Origin: Phallus indusiatus
Taxonomy: Eukaryota > Basidiomycota > Agaricomycetes > Phallales > Phallaceae
Direction of reading: 5' to 3'
Length of the DNA stretch: 64,000 nt
Assembly (NCBI GenBank): GCA_027605045.1
Contig: JAQFWX010000148.1
Coordinates: forward strand, 18,350 to 82,349
Shown here: one piece after another, positions 49,558-60,359 of the stretch
Layout: each line of letters starts with the position of its first letter
Numbering within the stretch: position 1 is the first letter of the stretch
Notes under the pieces: generated by a model
What the model saw: the letters and a program-made list of their open reading frames with translations, nothing else
Database searches by the model: none
What the model was told of the DNA's origin: nothing
Program-made: the position numbers and the translations under genes

Positions 49558-49721
49558 GTGTCGAGAACAATCAAGTTGGGTGTCTCAAGCTGGGGCTCTG
49601 GAGTTTATAAAGCTGGCGGTGAGCGGTCCTAAAGAGTCACGTGTAATAAATGCTGTCCCCATCCATAATTGTCCAGCGTTTACAAGATATATATGGACAA
49701 CATGCAGACTACCAAACATGG

Positions 49722-49792
49722 TCCGATGTGGTGTAGTGGCTAACATTATCGCCTCTCACGCGATAGCCCGGGGTTCGATTCCCTGCATCGGA
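49722..49792 (+). tRNA. tRNA-Glu, anticodon CTC
   Basis: The 71-nucleotide cloverleaf folds completely without an intron. The acceptor stem TCCGATG pairs with CATCGGA. The D-stem is GTGT/ACAT. The anticodon stem ATCGC/GCGAT encloses the loop CTCTCAC with anticodon CTC. The T-arm CGGGG-TTCGATT-CCCTG has the standard TTCGA loop. It reads GAG codons. The gene lies between the PIN-domain gene and BUD32. Confidence 0.95.
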
Positions 49793-49797
49793 ATTGC

Positions 49798-49805
49798 TTT
49801 TTTTT
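49798..49805 (+). terminator. RNA polymerase III terminator of tRNA-Glu
   Basis: An uninterrupted run of eight T starts five bases after the tRNA 3' end, the standard polymerase III stop. Confidence 0.85.
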
Positions 49806-50001
49806 GAGCTCTAACCAAAGTGAGATCACCAAAGCAATACTGCACGTTTGTTCAAACGTGTACTGCGCGATATGCCTCACAAAATTAGTAGAAATTTGCA
49901 GTGTTTAACTCTATCGTACAGCTTCACAGGAACATCAATATACGACTCTCTGATGGTAGTGAAGGCACCGCTTTGATGTATCATCGCTTTTATCACTGCT
50001 T

Positions 50002-50999
50002 TCATCCTACCATGTTTCGCTTACGGCCTCGCAGTCGAACTTGTAAATCAATTTATCATCACATGCCCACATGCCCAGACCTAAATGAAAATGGAACACA
50101 CCTTGATCCAATCTCTTTAAAACCTGTTCTCGGGCTTTCCCGCTATGTGACCCATATGCCTGCATACATGTGGACCGCGCCAACATCTCTATGAAACATA
50201 ATGCTTACCTCCAGCACCGTCTTGAACAATGGCTCGGAATTGGGATGTGTAGAGGCAAACGCTCTCTCCAATACGTAAAGATCAACTGCTTTGTCTTCTA
50301 CAAGATTCGAAATGTATGATAGTCCAAAATCAATAAGGAGCTAAGAAAACGAAGGATGAATATGGAGAGTAATCAGTGCAACTTTTGATTCTCACAAGCT
50401 CCGTTCGATCAAAGGACGAAGACCAACGAACCATCATATTCGATGTCGTCAAGTCACCGTGAATGATGTCTGCTTTGTGCATAGTTGCGAGCTGAGTCCC
50501 TATCTCCTTCATTAAATCATCTAGAATTACTTGTCAGATGTTTAGGACTTCTACCAGCTCAAAACGAACCAACTGTCCAATCATAATCAACCAGTTTGGT
50601 CGGATGAGTGGTATTACCAGGCTGTCCGTTATCTCTAAGTAGACTTTTGACCGTTTTTCCATCGATCCATTCTAAACCGAGGATACCATCTTCGGTATCC
50701 AGATATCTAAGTCCCGGAACTTGTACGCAATTTTGTAGACATTTCAGTATCATTCGAGCCTCTCCAGTAATTCTCCCTTTTGTTAAAGTATTATCCAAGC
50801 TAGGGTGTCGATACCCTTTCGAGAACCGGTGTTTTAAAAGAATAGGAGGATCATTAGGCCCATGCATATGATATTGGTAAATTCTCTGCCTTGTATTGCA
50901 TTAGTGAAATCATTTACTGCGGTTGATTGTGAGGAAATTTACCGCCTCTGCACCTTGAGATATGGGTGTCAGTGAATTTAAAACATCTTTGAGAGTCAT
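50002..50999 (-). CDS. BUD32: KEOPS complex kinase/ATPase Bud32 (PRPK)
   Basis: Small atypical kinase of the KEOPS complex needed for t6A modification of tRNAs that read ANN codons; it also affects telomeres. The start at 50999 gives [19 protein letters not shown]. The next exon gives [12 protein letters not shown] and [17 protein letters not shown], the Bud32-specific Lys motif, followed by [14 protein letters not shown]. Later exons hold [19 protein letters not shown] with the catalytic Asp and Asn, [12 protein letters not shown] with the metal-binding DFG, and [17 protein letters not shown]. The final short exons [19 protein letters not shown] and [11 protein letters not shown] join by a GT-AG intron to the TGA at 50002-50004, matching the conserved basic C-terminus of Bud32. 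A truncated copy of its 5' half lies at 54226-54742. Confidence 0.94.
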
Positions 51000-51948
51000 A
51001 GCGGTCTAGGAAAGATTCACCATGTCACTTGGTCACGATAAGATGTCGATGCAATGGCCCCCTCTCAGCAGCCACACAGAAAACGAGTCATTTTCACAAT
51101 AATGGTGCGTTATTTATATGATGTGGCGGCTTGTGGCCGCTGTGTAGGAAATATGGTTGTAGAGTGTGAATAATGGGAGTTTGCTGTGTAAATGGTTGTA
51201 GACTGGGAATAATGGAGGTTTGCCGTATAAATGACGTTGCTGTTGCCTTTCCCGTGCAAGATTGCTTACTTATTGTCAGAGTGTTATTCAAGAAATAAAT
51301 GTATTGAAAATCCTATACAACTTCTAGCAAACAATACATCTAATAGAGTTCATCGCCATCGTTTATGCCAGTAATTGTTGTGTCGTTCGTTTTATCTCGA
51401 AGAGCTTGATCACGGCGTGCTTGAAGCTGCGCTTTTAGGAGGCTGCGCCCTGTCAGTGATGCCGCCCCACTATCACTATCTTCTATCTCCGTCTTTGTCG
51501 GTAGAGGGAAATACTTGCCTGAGCAGACGTTTTAAAAGACAAAACGCGGTGGAGGCGCGTTATGACCAAACTTTGAAACAGTTTAAAATTTTGTGTATGA
51601 GCTCTATTATTGATTGATTTTGGTGCCCCAGACAAGCCGAAAGTCATGAGACAGTTGGATGAGCGAGCTGCCGCAACCTCTTGCCCGCGTTGACGGTCCC
51701 CAAACATATAGGAGAGGGAACGCATCTCCAGATGCTGCATCCCTCGCGCAGTGGCAGCGAATGGGTGGGAGGGAGGTGTAACCAGGAACATGAATGCATG
51801 AAGATTCCAATCTTAGCGGCGTAGATTGATCTGCCCCGTTTTCGTTCGGTATGCCTATGTCTGTGATGGATCTTGTGAGGACTCGTACGGTTGCGTCCAT
51901 GTAGTCGATTTGTTATAACCAGCATTACCATTAGAATAACTACTGTTG
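51000..51948. other. Left part of the insert: truncated prefoldin start, tandem repeat, no intact gene
   Basis: Directly upstream of BUD32, bases 51053-51078 match the first codons of the prefoldin gene found at 54759 (ATGGCC...CTCTCAGCAGCCACA) and then the similarity stops abruptly. A 39-bp tandem repeat follows at 51153-51230. Short frames at 51375-51617 and 51483-51952 have no recognised content. Confidence 0.6.
51153..51230. repeat. 39-bp direct tandem repeat, two copies
   Basis: Copies at 51153-51191 and 51192-51230 both begin ATGGTTGTAGA and differ at only a few positions. A third copy may begin at 51231 with ATGACGTTG but soon diverges. The repeat is noncoding and lies about 75 bases from the duplication breakpoint. 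Confidence 0.85.
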
Positions 51949-52820
51949 TCAATCACAAGGCAAGCGATCGATATTCTCCTCATCAGAAACTATGGCCCCT
52001 AGGGCATCTCCAAACCATTCCTCGCCCTCTCGCCATTCCTTGTTCTGAGTCCATTGGCTGATGACGTCGAGTGCATCCGCAATTCTCTTGTCCATATTGA
52101 GCGCTTCCCATAGCTCCGGGTTCTCGTCTGGGTTAACGTACCCCTCCTGTACGCCGAGGAGGTGATAATCCACAAGTTCCATCAGATCCGAGTTCAAGTT
52201 CGTTCGAACAGAACACGCTTTGGGGTACTTGAGTATAGTACGTAGGAGCCACCCGTAGACGGCTGAAGGTCGAGGAACGAGGATCTTGGTAGTTGACGAT
52301 GAGGGTAGATGGTGTAGTGGTGCGGAGGTGTAAAGTTCTTCGGGGTTGAGCGAGGCAAATGATGCAGGGAAGAGTGCGAAATGCTGAGAAAAAGCAGGAG
52401 AGGATGACCGGGTTAGTCGGTGGTGGGTTGCTTTGGTGTGGATGTCCCCCTCCGCTAGGCTGAGCAGCTCTGAATGAGGAGACCGGGGGAGGCCTATCTC
52501 GCTCAGGATCTCCGACGCCCGATGTAGATCCTTGTCGGGAACGACGTAGGAGAAGTCCTAGAAAAATAGGTAAAACTATTGGTTATCTCGGAAGAGAAAT
52601 ACAGAACGAGATTACTTGCCTTAACGATGATAGGCACTGCCATTCGTCTATACAATAAAGCCCTCCACTCAATCAACTCGATGCCCGCCGCTTGCAGTCT
52701 AAGAAGCGCGATATCGACGAGTTCTGCGGGCTGTTGTTCAAAGACGTCTTTCGGGGTGGAGCAGCCATTGAGCTCCTTGACCTTACAATCGTGAGGCTGG
52801 AGGGGCCGATTCAGGAGCAT
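51949..52820 (-). CDS. Uncharacterised protein, possibly nucleotidyltransferase-related
   Basis: Two exons (52820-52620 and 52557-51949) give about 270 residues. The first reads PAELVDIALLRLQAAGIEL then EWRALLYRRMAVPIIVK and joins DFSYVVPDKDLHRASEIL. The intron at 52558-52619 has a GC donor (GCAAGT) and AG acceptor. The C-terminal part reads YGWLLRTILKYPKACSV and SDLMELVDYHLLGVQEGY, ending at 51949. I recognise no confident domain; the VPIIVKDFSYVVPD region resembles the second half of fungal nucleotidyltransferase-fold proteins that lack an obvious active site. It is head-to-head with the next gene, with about 140 bases between starts, and both lie inside the duplicated BUD32 borders. Confidence 0.6.
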
Positions 52821-52958
52821 GGTGGTGGTATTATTCCAAGGATGAAATGGCTGATGAAGCAGGGCAACAGAGTAAGTCTGACGTCACGCGTCACTCGACA
52901 AATATCTTATGTCCCCTATTCAAGTCCTAAGTACATCCTTTAGAAAACGCTCATCATT

Positions 52959-53992
52959 TTGAGAATGACGACAAGGATCTCTATAACAACCTCTCCCGAA
53001 CTTCAAGCCAAAGCCGCAGCCTTGCTCTCGCAATACCTAACTGAGGAATTGGATTGCCCGCACGCTTACATAGGCGGGTTTGCCTGGTCTCTTCTTGGGA
53101 GTCACCGTCCGACAGAGATAAGTCCAAAACACCACTTCACAGAAGGGTGCCGGTGACTGCCCAAGCTTACTTCTTGCATATACGACATAGATGTTCTCGT
53201 CGAAACCAACAACCTTGAGGTGTCTCAGCTTCGCGAAAGGTTAGAGAACGTGGACCACCGGTTCGCCACAGTAGGAATCAAGTGGTATTTTGTCCATGTA
53301 TGCACATTCTCTTTTGCCCGGTAGCCGTAACGAGAAGGAGTGGGAAAGCATTCCACTCTTTAAAACGCCGGACACTGATCTACCCATTCCCAAGCTTTTG
53401 GTCTGATGAGTCCGCTTTTGCTCCACACAGAATCCTGTAGAAAATCTCAAAGGCGAAGATCTTGTTCATGCAAGCAGCAACAACATTCTGATCGAAATGT
53501 TGAAGACTGGCACCCTCGGTCTCCCAGCAGTTGCCGAACCCATTTATACTATCAAGCATCCATCTGGGGTCTGTAAGTAGTGCCTGCCCCTCCACTTTAA
53601 GAGAAGAAAAAGCGATTAGTTGTTAACATGCCAACCTCGCGATATTTATAGCCTTCGCAATCCTCTCTCCACCCATCCTCCTTCTCACCAAAATGAAGCG
53701 GTGGTGGACAACACACGAGTCTACCCGTCCCAAAACCATCACCAAGAACCGGTCGGACAAGAACGACCTCGACTTTCTCATCTTTTGGCTCTCTTCAAAC
53801 AAGATGAAGATCGACTTCGACCTGTATAAAGGGAAGGAGAAGCCAGAGCTTTTGAAGACTGTTAGAGCGTACCGCGACAAGTTTCGAGACAACGTGGAGT
53901 TGATGAAGGCGTTGCAGGAGGTTCTTCATGAGGAAGATTGGGATGCGATTCAAGTTGCGCCGGAGACGTCGACTTCGAGACACGCGCAATAG
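52959..53992 (+). CDS. Nucleotidyltransferase-like protein, possible AT-AC intron and frame break
   Basis: The first exon starts MRMTTRISITTSPELQAKA and leads to YIGGFAWSLLGSHRPTE at 53117. The next exon starts DIDVLVETNNLEV at 53184. Together they form GG-F-x(2-3)-S...GS-x-R-xTxDIDVLV, the nucleotide-binding and DxD metal motif of the nucleotidyltransferase fold. The 66 bases between start ATAAGT and end AC. Further coding blocks are SRNEKEWESIPLFKTPD, then NPVENLKGEDLVHASSN, EPIYTIKHPSGV and, after a GTAAGT intron, SFAILSPPILLLTKMKRWW to the TAG ending 53992. Between WYFVH near 53298 and SRNEKEW near 53324 the frame shifts by one without room for a normal intron, so the gene may be damaged. 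It could modify a tRNA, protein or nucleotide; nothing specifies which. Confidence 0.55.
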
Positions 53993-54225
53993 GGTGGATT
54001 TGGGGATCGATGAGGGGAGGGAAGGGCTCAAGTTGGTCTTGGGCTGGGTGAAGGAGCGATGCGCTGCCTTGACCGGAGGGCGAGGCGTCGAGAAGGAAGG
54101 GAGGGAGGTTGACGGAGAGGAGGGGAGGCCGCGTCGAGAGGGAGAGAGGAGAGGAGTTGGCGTGTAGCGTAGGATAAGAGGCTGCTGTACCGTGACGTAG
54201 GCGTAGAATTTCAATCAAAGACGCG

Positions 54226-54742
54226 CAGATAGTAATTAATGCGTATTTTATTCTCATAAGCTCCGTTCGATCAAAGGATGAACACCGGCGAACCATGCAT
54301 GAGTGGAATTATCAATTTGTTCATTATCTTTAAGTAGACTTTCGGCCGTTTTTCCATGATCGATACATTCTAAACCGAGGATACCATCTTCGGTATCCAG
54401 ATATCTAAGTCCCGGAACTTGTACGCAATTTTGTAGACATTTTAGTACCATTCGAGCCTCTTCAGTAATCCTCCCTTTTGTCAAAGCATTATCCAAGCTA
54501 GGGTGTCTATACCCATTCGAGAACCGGTGTTTTAGAAAAATGAGAGGACCGTTGGGCCCATGGATACGATATTGGTAAATTCTCTGCCGCCTTATATTGC
54601 ATTAGTGAAATTATTACGGTTGATTGTGAGGAAGCTTACCGCCTCTGCACCCTGAGATATGGGTGTCAGTGAATTTAAAACATCTTTCAGAGTCATCGCG
54701 ATCTATGAAAGATTCGCCATGTCACTTCAAGTCACGAGAGAA
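54226..54742 (-). pseudogene. Truncated second copy of BUD32 (N-lobe fragment)
   Basis: The block matches the BUD32 5' half and promoter base for base over long stretches. The ATG at 54696 and first exon ([19 protein letters not shown]) are intact, and exon 2 stays open through ILGLECIDHGKTAESLL to a TGA at 54254. About 169 bases present in the parent (50435-50603) are missing, removing HGDLTTSN, and the DFG exon and everything downstream are absent. FSKGYRHP has become FSNGYRHP and GLEWID has become GLECID. No kinase activity is possible. Because the frame is open, a short N-lobe protein could still be made. Confidence 0.85.
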
Positions 54743-54758
54743 TGTTGATGCCACAATA

Positions 54759-55371
54759 ATGGCCTCTCAGCAGCCACAACAGGTCAACGTCTCTGATCTC
54801 GAATTACCTCAACTAGTTGAAGTCAAACGACAGCTGGACGAGGTAAGCGGAAGGCTATGATTCACGCTGATCTGAATAACCTCCCTTGGTTAGGAATTAT
54901 CACATTTGACCAATTCATTTGCCCAGCTAAGGCAAGCACAGAGCAGGTTCAAGACCTGTGTGGAGAACGTTAAAGAAGTAAAACCAGAGAACAAAGGTCC
55001 TTTTGGAGACTATATCAATGAATCAAACTAATCTAACTAAATAGACAAAGTAATCCTTGTGCCTCTAACAAATTCGCTCTATGTGCCAGGAAAATTAAAC
55101 GACACACAACATGTAATCATAGACGTTGGCACGGGGTATTATGTCAAAAAGGTATGCATTGTGTCGATTGTTAGCATCTCGTATAGCCGCACCTCTTTAA
55201 TGCATCTTGTAGACACGGGCCCAAGCGATAAAACATTATGAGGACAAAGTCAATTACATCAAGGGCAACTTAGACGGCCTACAGAGTTCCATAGAAAAGA
55301 AACAAGATAACCTGAATTACCTCGTCAATGTAATGCAAGCTAAAATGGCTGCGTCGCAGTCAAAATCATAA
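54759..55371 (+). CDS. GIM5/PFDN5: Prefoldin subunit 5
   Basis: An alpha-type subunit of the hexameric prefoldin chaperone, which passes unfolded actin and tubulin to the TRiC/CCT chaperonin. Four exons (54759-54842, 54894-54996, 55045-55151, 55213-55371) give 150 residues, as expected for the family. The protein opens with [19 protein letters not shown] and a helix, continues with [16 protein letters not shown] and [13 protein letters not shown] (the beta-hairpin core), and ends with the second helix carrying [14 protein letters not shown]. The start codon lies head-to-head with the BUD32 fragment, which is probably the ancestral arrangement of the intact kinase and this gene. Confidence 0.93.
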
Positions 55372-55493
55372 CCAATTCGTGATATGGAAATGCCAGTCTA
55401 TATTTAAATGACTACAATGCAAGAGTAATGCAAGAATAACTTAAAATGCGTGCGAGTAATGATTTACACCCAGAATACATATCATAACATTCA

Positions 55494-58400
55494 TTATTGT
55501 TCATTAACGTCCCTCTGACGTGATTTCCGAGCATTTTGAATGCTTTTCTTGGCCCGTTCAATAGTTTTCGTCAATTCGTCCTTCCCAGATGCTTCCTGTA
55601 TTACTTTCCGTGTTGTCTCCATTGGCGAGGCATATCCATTAAACCTAGAAGAACGGAGGAAGATATCGGGTTGCGCAAGGCTAGTAGAACCTTGATAATA
55701 GATCGCATCAGGTGTCTTGAACGCTATCATACTCAAATCATCGGATAGTCGCGTTTTGCCAGGTGATGTCGAAGGGCTCCTCGTTGACGGCCGTGTTAGC
55801 GATCCAACATTGGGTCGGGTGGGAGTTTCGTGCCCCATACTTGCGCTATCGAAAAAAAAAACAAATTAAAAAGGAACGTTCCTTTGAGACATTGACGACC
55901 TTACAGTTTTTCGTCATCCGCCCGTGCCGCACGAAGATCTTCCACAGACTGTTTGGCTTTCGTGATGGAAGATCTTAGTCGTGTCAAGACATCGGTTTTC
56001 TTCGTTGGCAACCCTCCGTTAACTTTAGTTAAGCCATCGACGCGAGCATGCTCGTCTCCGTTGACCATCTCAACAGTAATATCCCGTTTATGTCTTTTTT
56101 CCGATAAATTCCTTTGACTGAGTTCAGAGAATGAAGTTTCATGTGAGGCAACCACCAACCCATTAAGGTGATAATCATCAGGAGCAGTCCGCTTCCTGGA
56201 GTTCTGTCCAGAAGATGCCTTTTCTTCCAGTGCGATAAGCGCAAAACTAATGGCCTCTGAAAACTCCCGGACACTTGGAAGAGGCTCTTGGATGTCGAGA
56301 TGGAGGTAAAAATGGGAGGATATTGACGATTGGAGTTTGAAAAGAACGAGATATGCTATGCGGTTAGGCACATGACGTACGTCGAATTCTAAGGGAAGAC
56401 GTCAATACAATTACCACGTTATATATACAAAACACACTTTTATTCTGGCCCATCTCTGCTATCAATTCCGCTTTAAGAAGCATCGCCGGCTCTTCAAACG
56501 CAAGCCAGCTGGACTCGATATATCCGGTGAAAGCCTGAAAAGCCGAACTAACACAAATTCAAATCTTCATCGCAGCTAACAGACAGAGAGAACAAACCGG
56601 TCATCAGTTATTGCAGAACCATCGAAAGTGGGCCAAGATTCGGGAATCGTTTCGATCTTGCATATTTCTGTTACTCCTTCGGCTAACTTTGGAAGTAGAT
56701 TCATAAAGGCTTCAATAATTTGGCCATACAAGAGCCAATTAACTTGTAACAATGTCAGCATGTGGTTTCAAAAGAAAACAAATAAACCTACATGGATATG
56801 GGGTATCGATTGAAGTTTCTATTTGACAGCTTCCTAGGGCCTCGGCTAATTTAGCATCCCATATCTGCAAGAATATCGAAAAAACATCTGCAAGACTGAA
56901 TCAACAGCTGACACGCAGAGTGACAAGATTGATCATACCTTCCGGGCTGGCCTTTTTAACAAGTTTACCCGTGGTGTCGAAAACAACTTTTTTTAAAGCA
57001 CGCAAGAATTGATCATTTAGATCCCCATTCTCGAAAGCTAGTATAACGGCGTCTAAGACGACCCGTTGTTTCAGTAAATTTTTGATCTCGGCGGTAATGG
57101 GCGTGGGTAACGATTTGCTGTCAGTCCATTGTAAGATCAGAACAGAAGGTATATAATGACGATTGGAAGGGAGGCGTGACAATGCATATCGTAGACGAAG
57201 GATATCTTGCTGAATGACACTAACGCGTAAAGTAAATTCAACATTATTGATTGATCATACAGTTGCGATAAAACGAACACAACCAACCTTTCGTCGTCGC
57301 CAGGAGTTAAATCGATAACAATGAGACCTGGTCCGTGGCCGCTACTGATGCCATTGGGAATACACGTAATGTTATCTTCAGCCGTGGATTGTACGTCAAA
57401 CTTAACCCGCAGCCACTCCCCCGTGCTCTTGTTTTGTGGAGAAGTACACAGCCAAACATCCCCGCGGCATTGAGTTTTCTTGACATATCGTAAAAAAGTT
57501 CCTCGGTCCCATAACTTAAGACGCTCTTGTTCTGCCTGTGATCAAAGATTATGGAAATGCACATTTTGAATTAGCTGATACTCACTTCTCGGATAGCTGT
57601 AAGAGTCATCTCGTCATCCATCCTTTTCTTTACTTTTGATCTTCGTCGGCTCCTGACAACATTGGAATAAGAGGATTCCGGTATCGAGAATTCGGACATA
57701 TCCTCCCATGATATCAAATCTTCGGGTTCTCCATTCTTCGTAGACTGTATGATTCCACGAGACGAGCCCGGACTCGTCCCCATCTCCAAAATACTTTTCT
57801 TAAACGCCCTTCTCACTTCTCCCCTTTTAATCACAATGCGTTTCCACCTTTCGAAAATATGGTTCATGAATGTAATATCGGCAATTCTTGTCTTTTCTTT
57901 CCTTTCACGTTTCAACTGCTCTTGATACTCGCGCTCTCTCGTCTTTCGTTCCTCCTCTTCTCTCTTTTCTCTTTCTTTGCTCCTCTCTACGCAGTTCCTT
58001 TTCCTTCTCTTCTTCTAATCGCCGTCGTTCCTCCTTTTCTTTTCGGTGACTTTCCTCTTCAGCTGCTTTCTTTTCTCTGTCCCTTCTTTCTTTCATCTGG
58101 GCCCGTAGCTCCTGCTCGTGTTTCTCCGCAAGTCTTCTTTCTTCCTGTTGTTTTTGGGCAATTATTTGCTCATGCCGCTCCTTTTCCAGCTCGTCTTGAC
58201 TTGAAGCGGCACCGGCCAAGCTGGGCTGACCGTTCAACGAATGGTCTGTCTGTCTAGGTGGAATCATTGGGGAAATAAAAGCCGGAGTAGGGGGAACATA
58301 GGTAGGGACGGAATCGAGCTTTTTGAAAGCAAAAGCGGGCGCTATGTTCATTCCAAACGGCGAGGGCTTATTACTAGCCTCAAGAGGCCATCCGGTGGAG

Positions 58401-60259
58401 CCCTGTACGAATGGTTTGGCAGGCGTTCCATTTGTTTGTGTAATTGAGACTGGAAAACTTGGAAGAGGGTCGCAGCGGGCGCAGGGGTTGCAGTTGGAGT
58501 CGGAAGTCTAGTTTGGGGGAGAGCCACGAAAGGAGAAGCGATCGGTATCGAAGGCATAGCTTGTATAGTACCTTTCCACGTTACTTGAGCCTTCTCAAAG
58601 TCTCCATTGACCAATCGAACGTCGCTTCGTCCTTCCCTCTTAGGCTCGACGAGGTTCGATGAATGGCGTTGCACAATTTGCGCAGTTGCTACATGTCGTT
58701 TCACTTATGCGAAGGCGTTTTCAATAAACTCAAAAACTTACAATCAAATGCACTAAGTCTATTCAAGACCACCCGCTTTTCCGCAGTTTCAGTATCCAAC
58801 TCTACCCTTATGCCGAACTTTCTCATTACTTCTTCCACTTTGGCTTCTCCTCTGAACTGTGTGCCACGTTCGGAGTGCTAAATCCTAGCATTGTCCCAAC
58901 ATCTGGAATCGGAATTCCTCGGTGACGAGTGCTGTAAGCCTTCCAAAGGGCATGAATAGCCCCCTTTCGAATCCCACCGAAATGATATTCCAACAAACAT
59001 GCAAGTAGATACGAAGTAGCGGGATCCTCAATTCGTTTAAAGAAGCGCGTAAAGAAGTTTTGTAAAGGCGGAGAAGCGGCTAACGATTTCGTGCGAGATT
59101 TGTGAGTTGATCCGCTAGCTGGACCCCCTTGTGTATTTGTTGCCGAAACAGCAAAGGACTGGGCATGAGCTCTAAACTCAAGTGCGGATTGCATTATAGG
59201 AGAAAGGAATATATGTTGCGGAAGAGTATGTAAGCGATGAAGAATTGAGTTAGATCGAATATGAGCTAGTAGATAGTATGCTCGAAATTCGGCTTCATTG
59301 GGTGGCTGAGGATCGGTCACCGGTCGGTCGTCATAGAACTGAATGAGCGATTGCAGAGCTGTGTATATTAAGATAAGAATTTGACACTAATCCACGAAAA
59401 GGTCACGTACTCTTCATCATCTGCTCAACTTCTAACCAATAATCAAAGCCACGAATTTCTTCTTTGTCTTCTCCCGAGACGCCTTCTCCCTCACAAAAAG
59501 CATGAACGGCCAAAATGTGGAATCTTGCAATTCTTTCAAAGCATTCTATGGCAGAAGGTCCTTTGATGTGCTGAATAACAAAATCCGTTCGAATTGCTCT
59601 TGTTCTATCACGAATGAAGGCATATGTAGCTGCCAGTCCGTGAGTAGGTAACAGGTCTTCAAGGAGATAATCCAAAGTTTTCTACAAAATGAGAGGATAT
59701 TAGGTTATATTATATTCGCGAGATGACATATACCTTGAGTACGTGTGGTGGTCGTAGGTCGCTCGGTAGTGGATCTTCATTACCAGCTGCTGAACGACGA
59801 TATTTCTTCACGGCACGGGTATGATCTATTCTTTTGGGATTTGTACCTGGAATCTAGTAAAACATAACAAAGGTCCTCTTTGAAGTCACGATCAACAAAG
59901 AATATATGTACTACCTTCTCCCACTCGTCGACGTCTTTCTGGAACTCTCTTTCGTGTCGTTCGAATTCGGGACACATATCAAGGCATGTTCCAACTACGG
60001 TAATAGCACCTGTTAAATCTGTTCGATTTTCAGGATCCGCGATAAGTTTGTTCTTGATGGCATGGGCTCGCAGAGAGGGACGAAGAGTTTTGAGCTAATT
60101 ATGGCACGCGGTAAGCAATTTGGATGCACCACGCAGGTCGGGGAATTCGCGCACTTCAAGAAACCGATTCCCAGGTAGCAAGCCATCGTCTCCAAATTTT
60201 CCTTCAGATTCCTTTTGAGTTGCACGAGTAAAACGATGTTGTGTCGGCGCGAAAGCCAT
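55494..60259 (-). CDS. SAC3: SAC3/GANP-family mRNA export scaffold
   Basis: A scaffold of the TREX-2 complex, which links transcription to mRNA export at the nuclear pore. The product is about 1300 residues in roughly 17 exons. Exon 1 (60259, MAFAPTQHRFTRATQ) joins LKTLRPSLRAHAIKN by a GTGCGC donor, then TVVGTCLDMCPEFERHERE, the diagnostic SAC3 signature. The SAC3/GANP helical domain continues through LDYLLEDLLPTHGLAATY, FVIQHIKGPSAIECFER and FEGTM-type turns, FRAYYLLAHIRSN, to LEYHFGGIRKGAIHALWKAY near 58960. A charged coiled coil (58000-58200, many EKERHEQ/EERRRLEEE units) follows, then a less conserved region ending in KSIQNARKSRQRDVNEQ with TAA at 55494. Some middle exon borders are approximate. 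Confidence 0.85.
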
Positions 60260-60359
60260 CGCTGCCAAGTGTGACCAACGTTACATTCCGAGACGTACTT
60301 ATACTTACCTAAGGCGCAGTTGGGTCAAATTGTGTTAGTCCTTTCTGTACAAAGTCAAT
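60260..60359. promoter_or_regulatory. Compact bidirectional promoter of SAC3 and epsin
   Basis: Only 100 bases separate the two divergent start codons. Both 5' leaders and the core promoter elements must fit within this stretch or extend into the neighbouring first exons. Confidence 0.6.

Noticed and set aside
53928..54167. Plus-strand Arg/Glu/Gly-rich frame after the nucleotidyltransferase-like gene
   Set aside because: It is purine-rich DNA that overlaps the end of the real gene in another frame.
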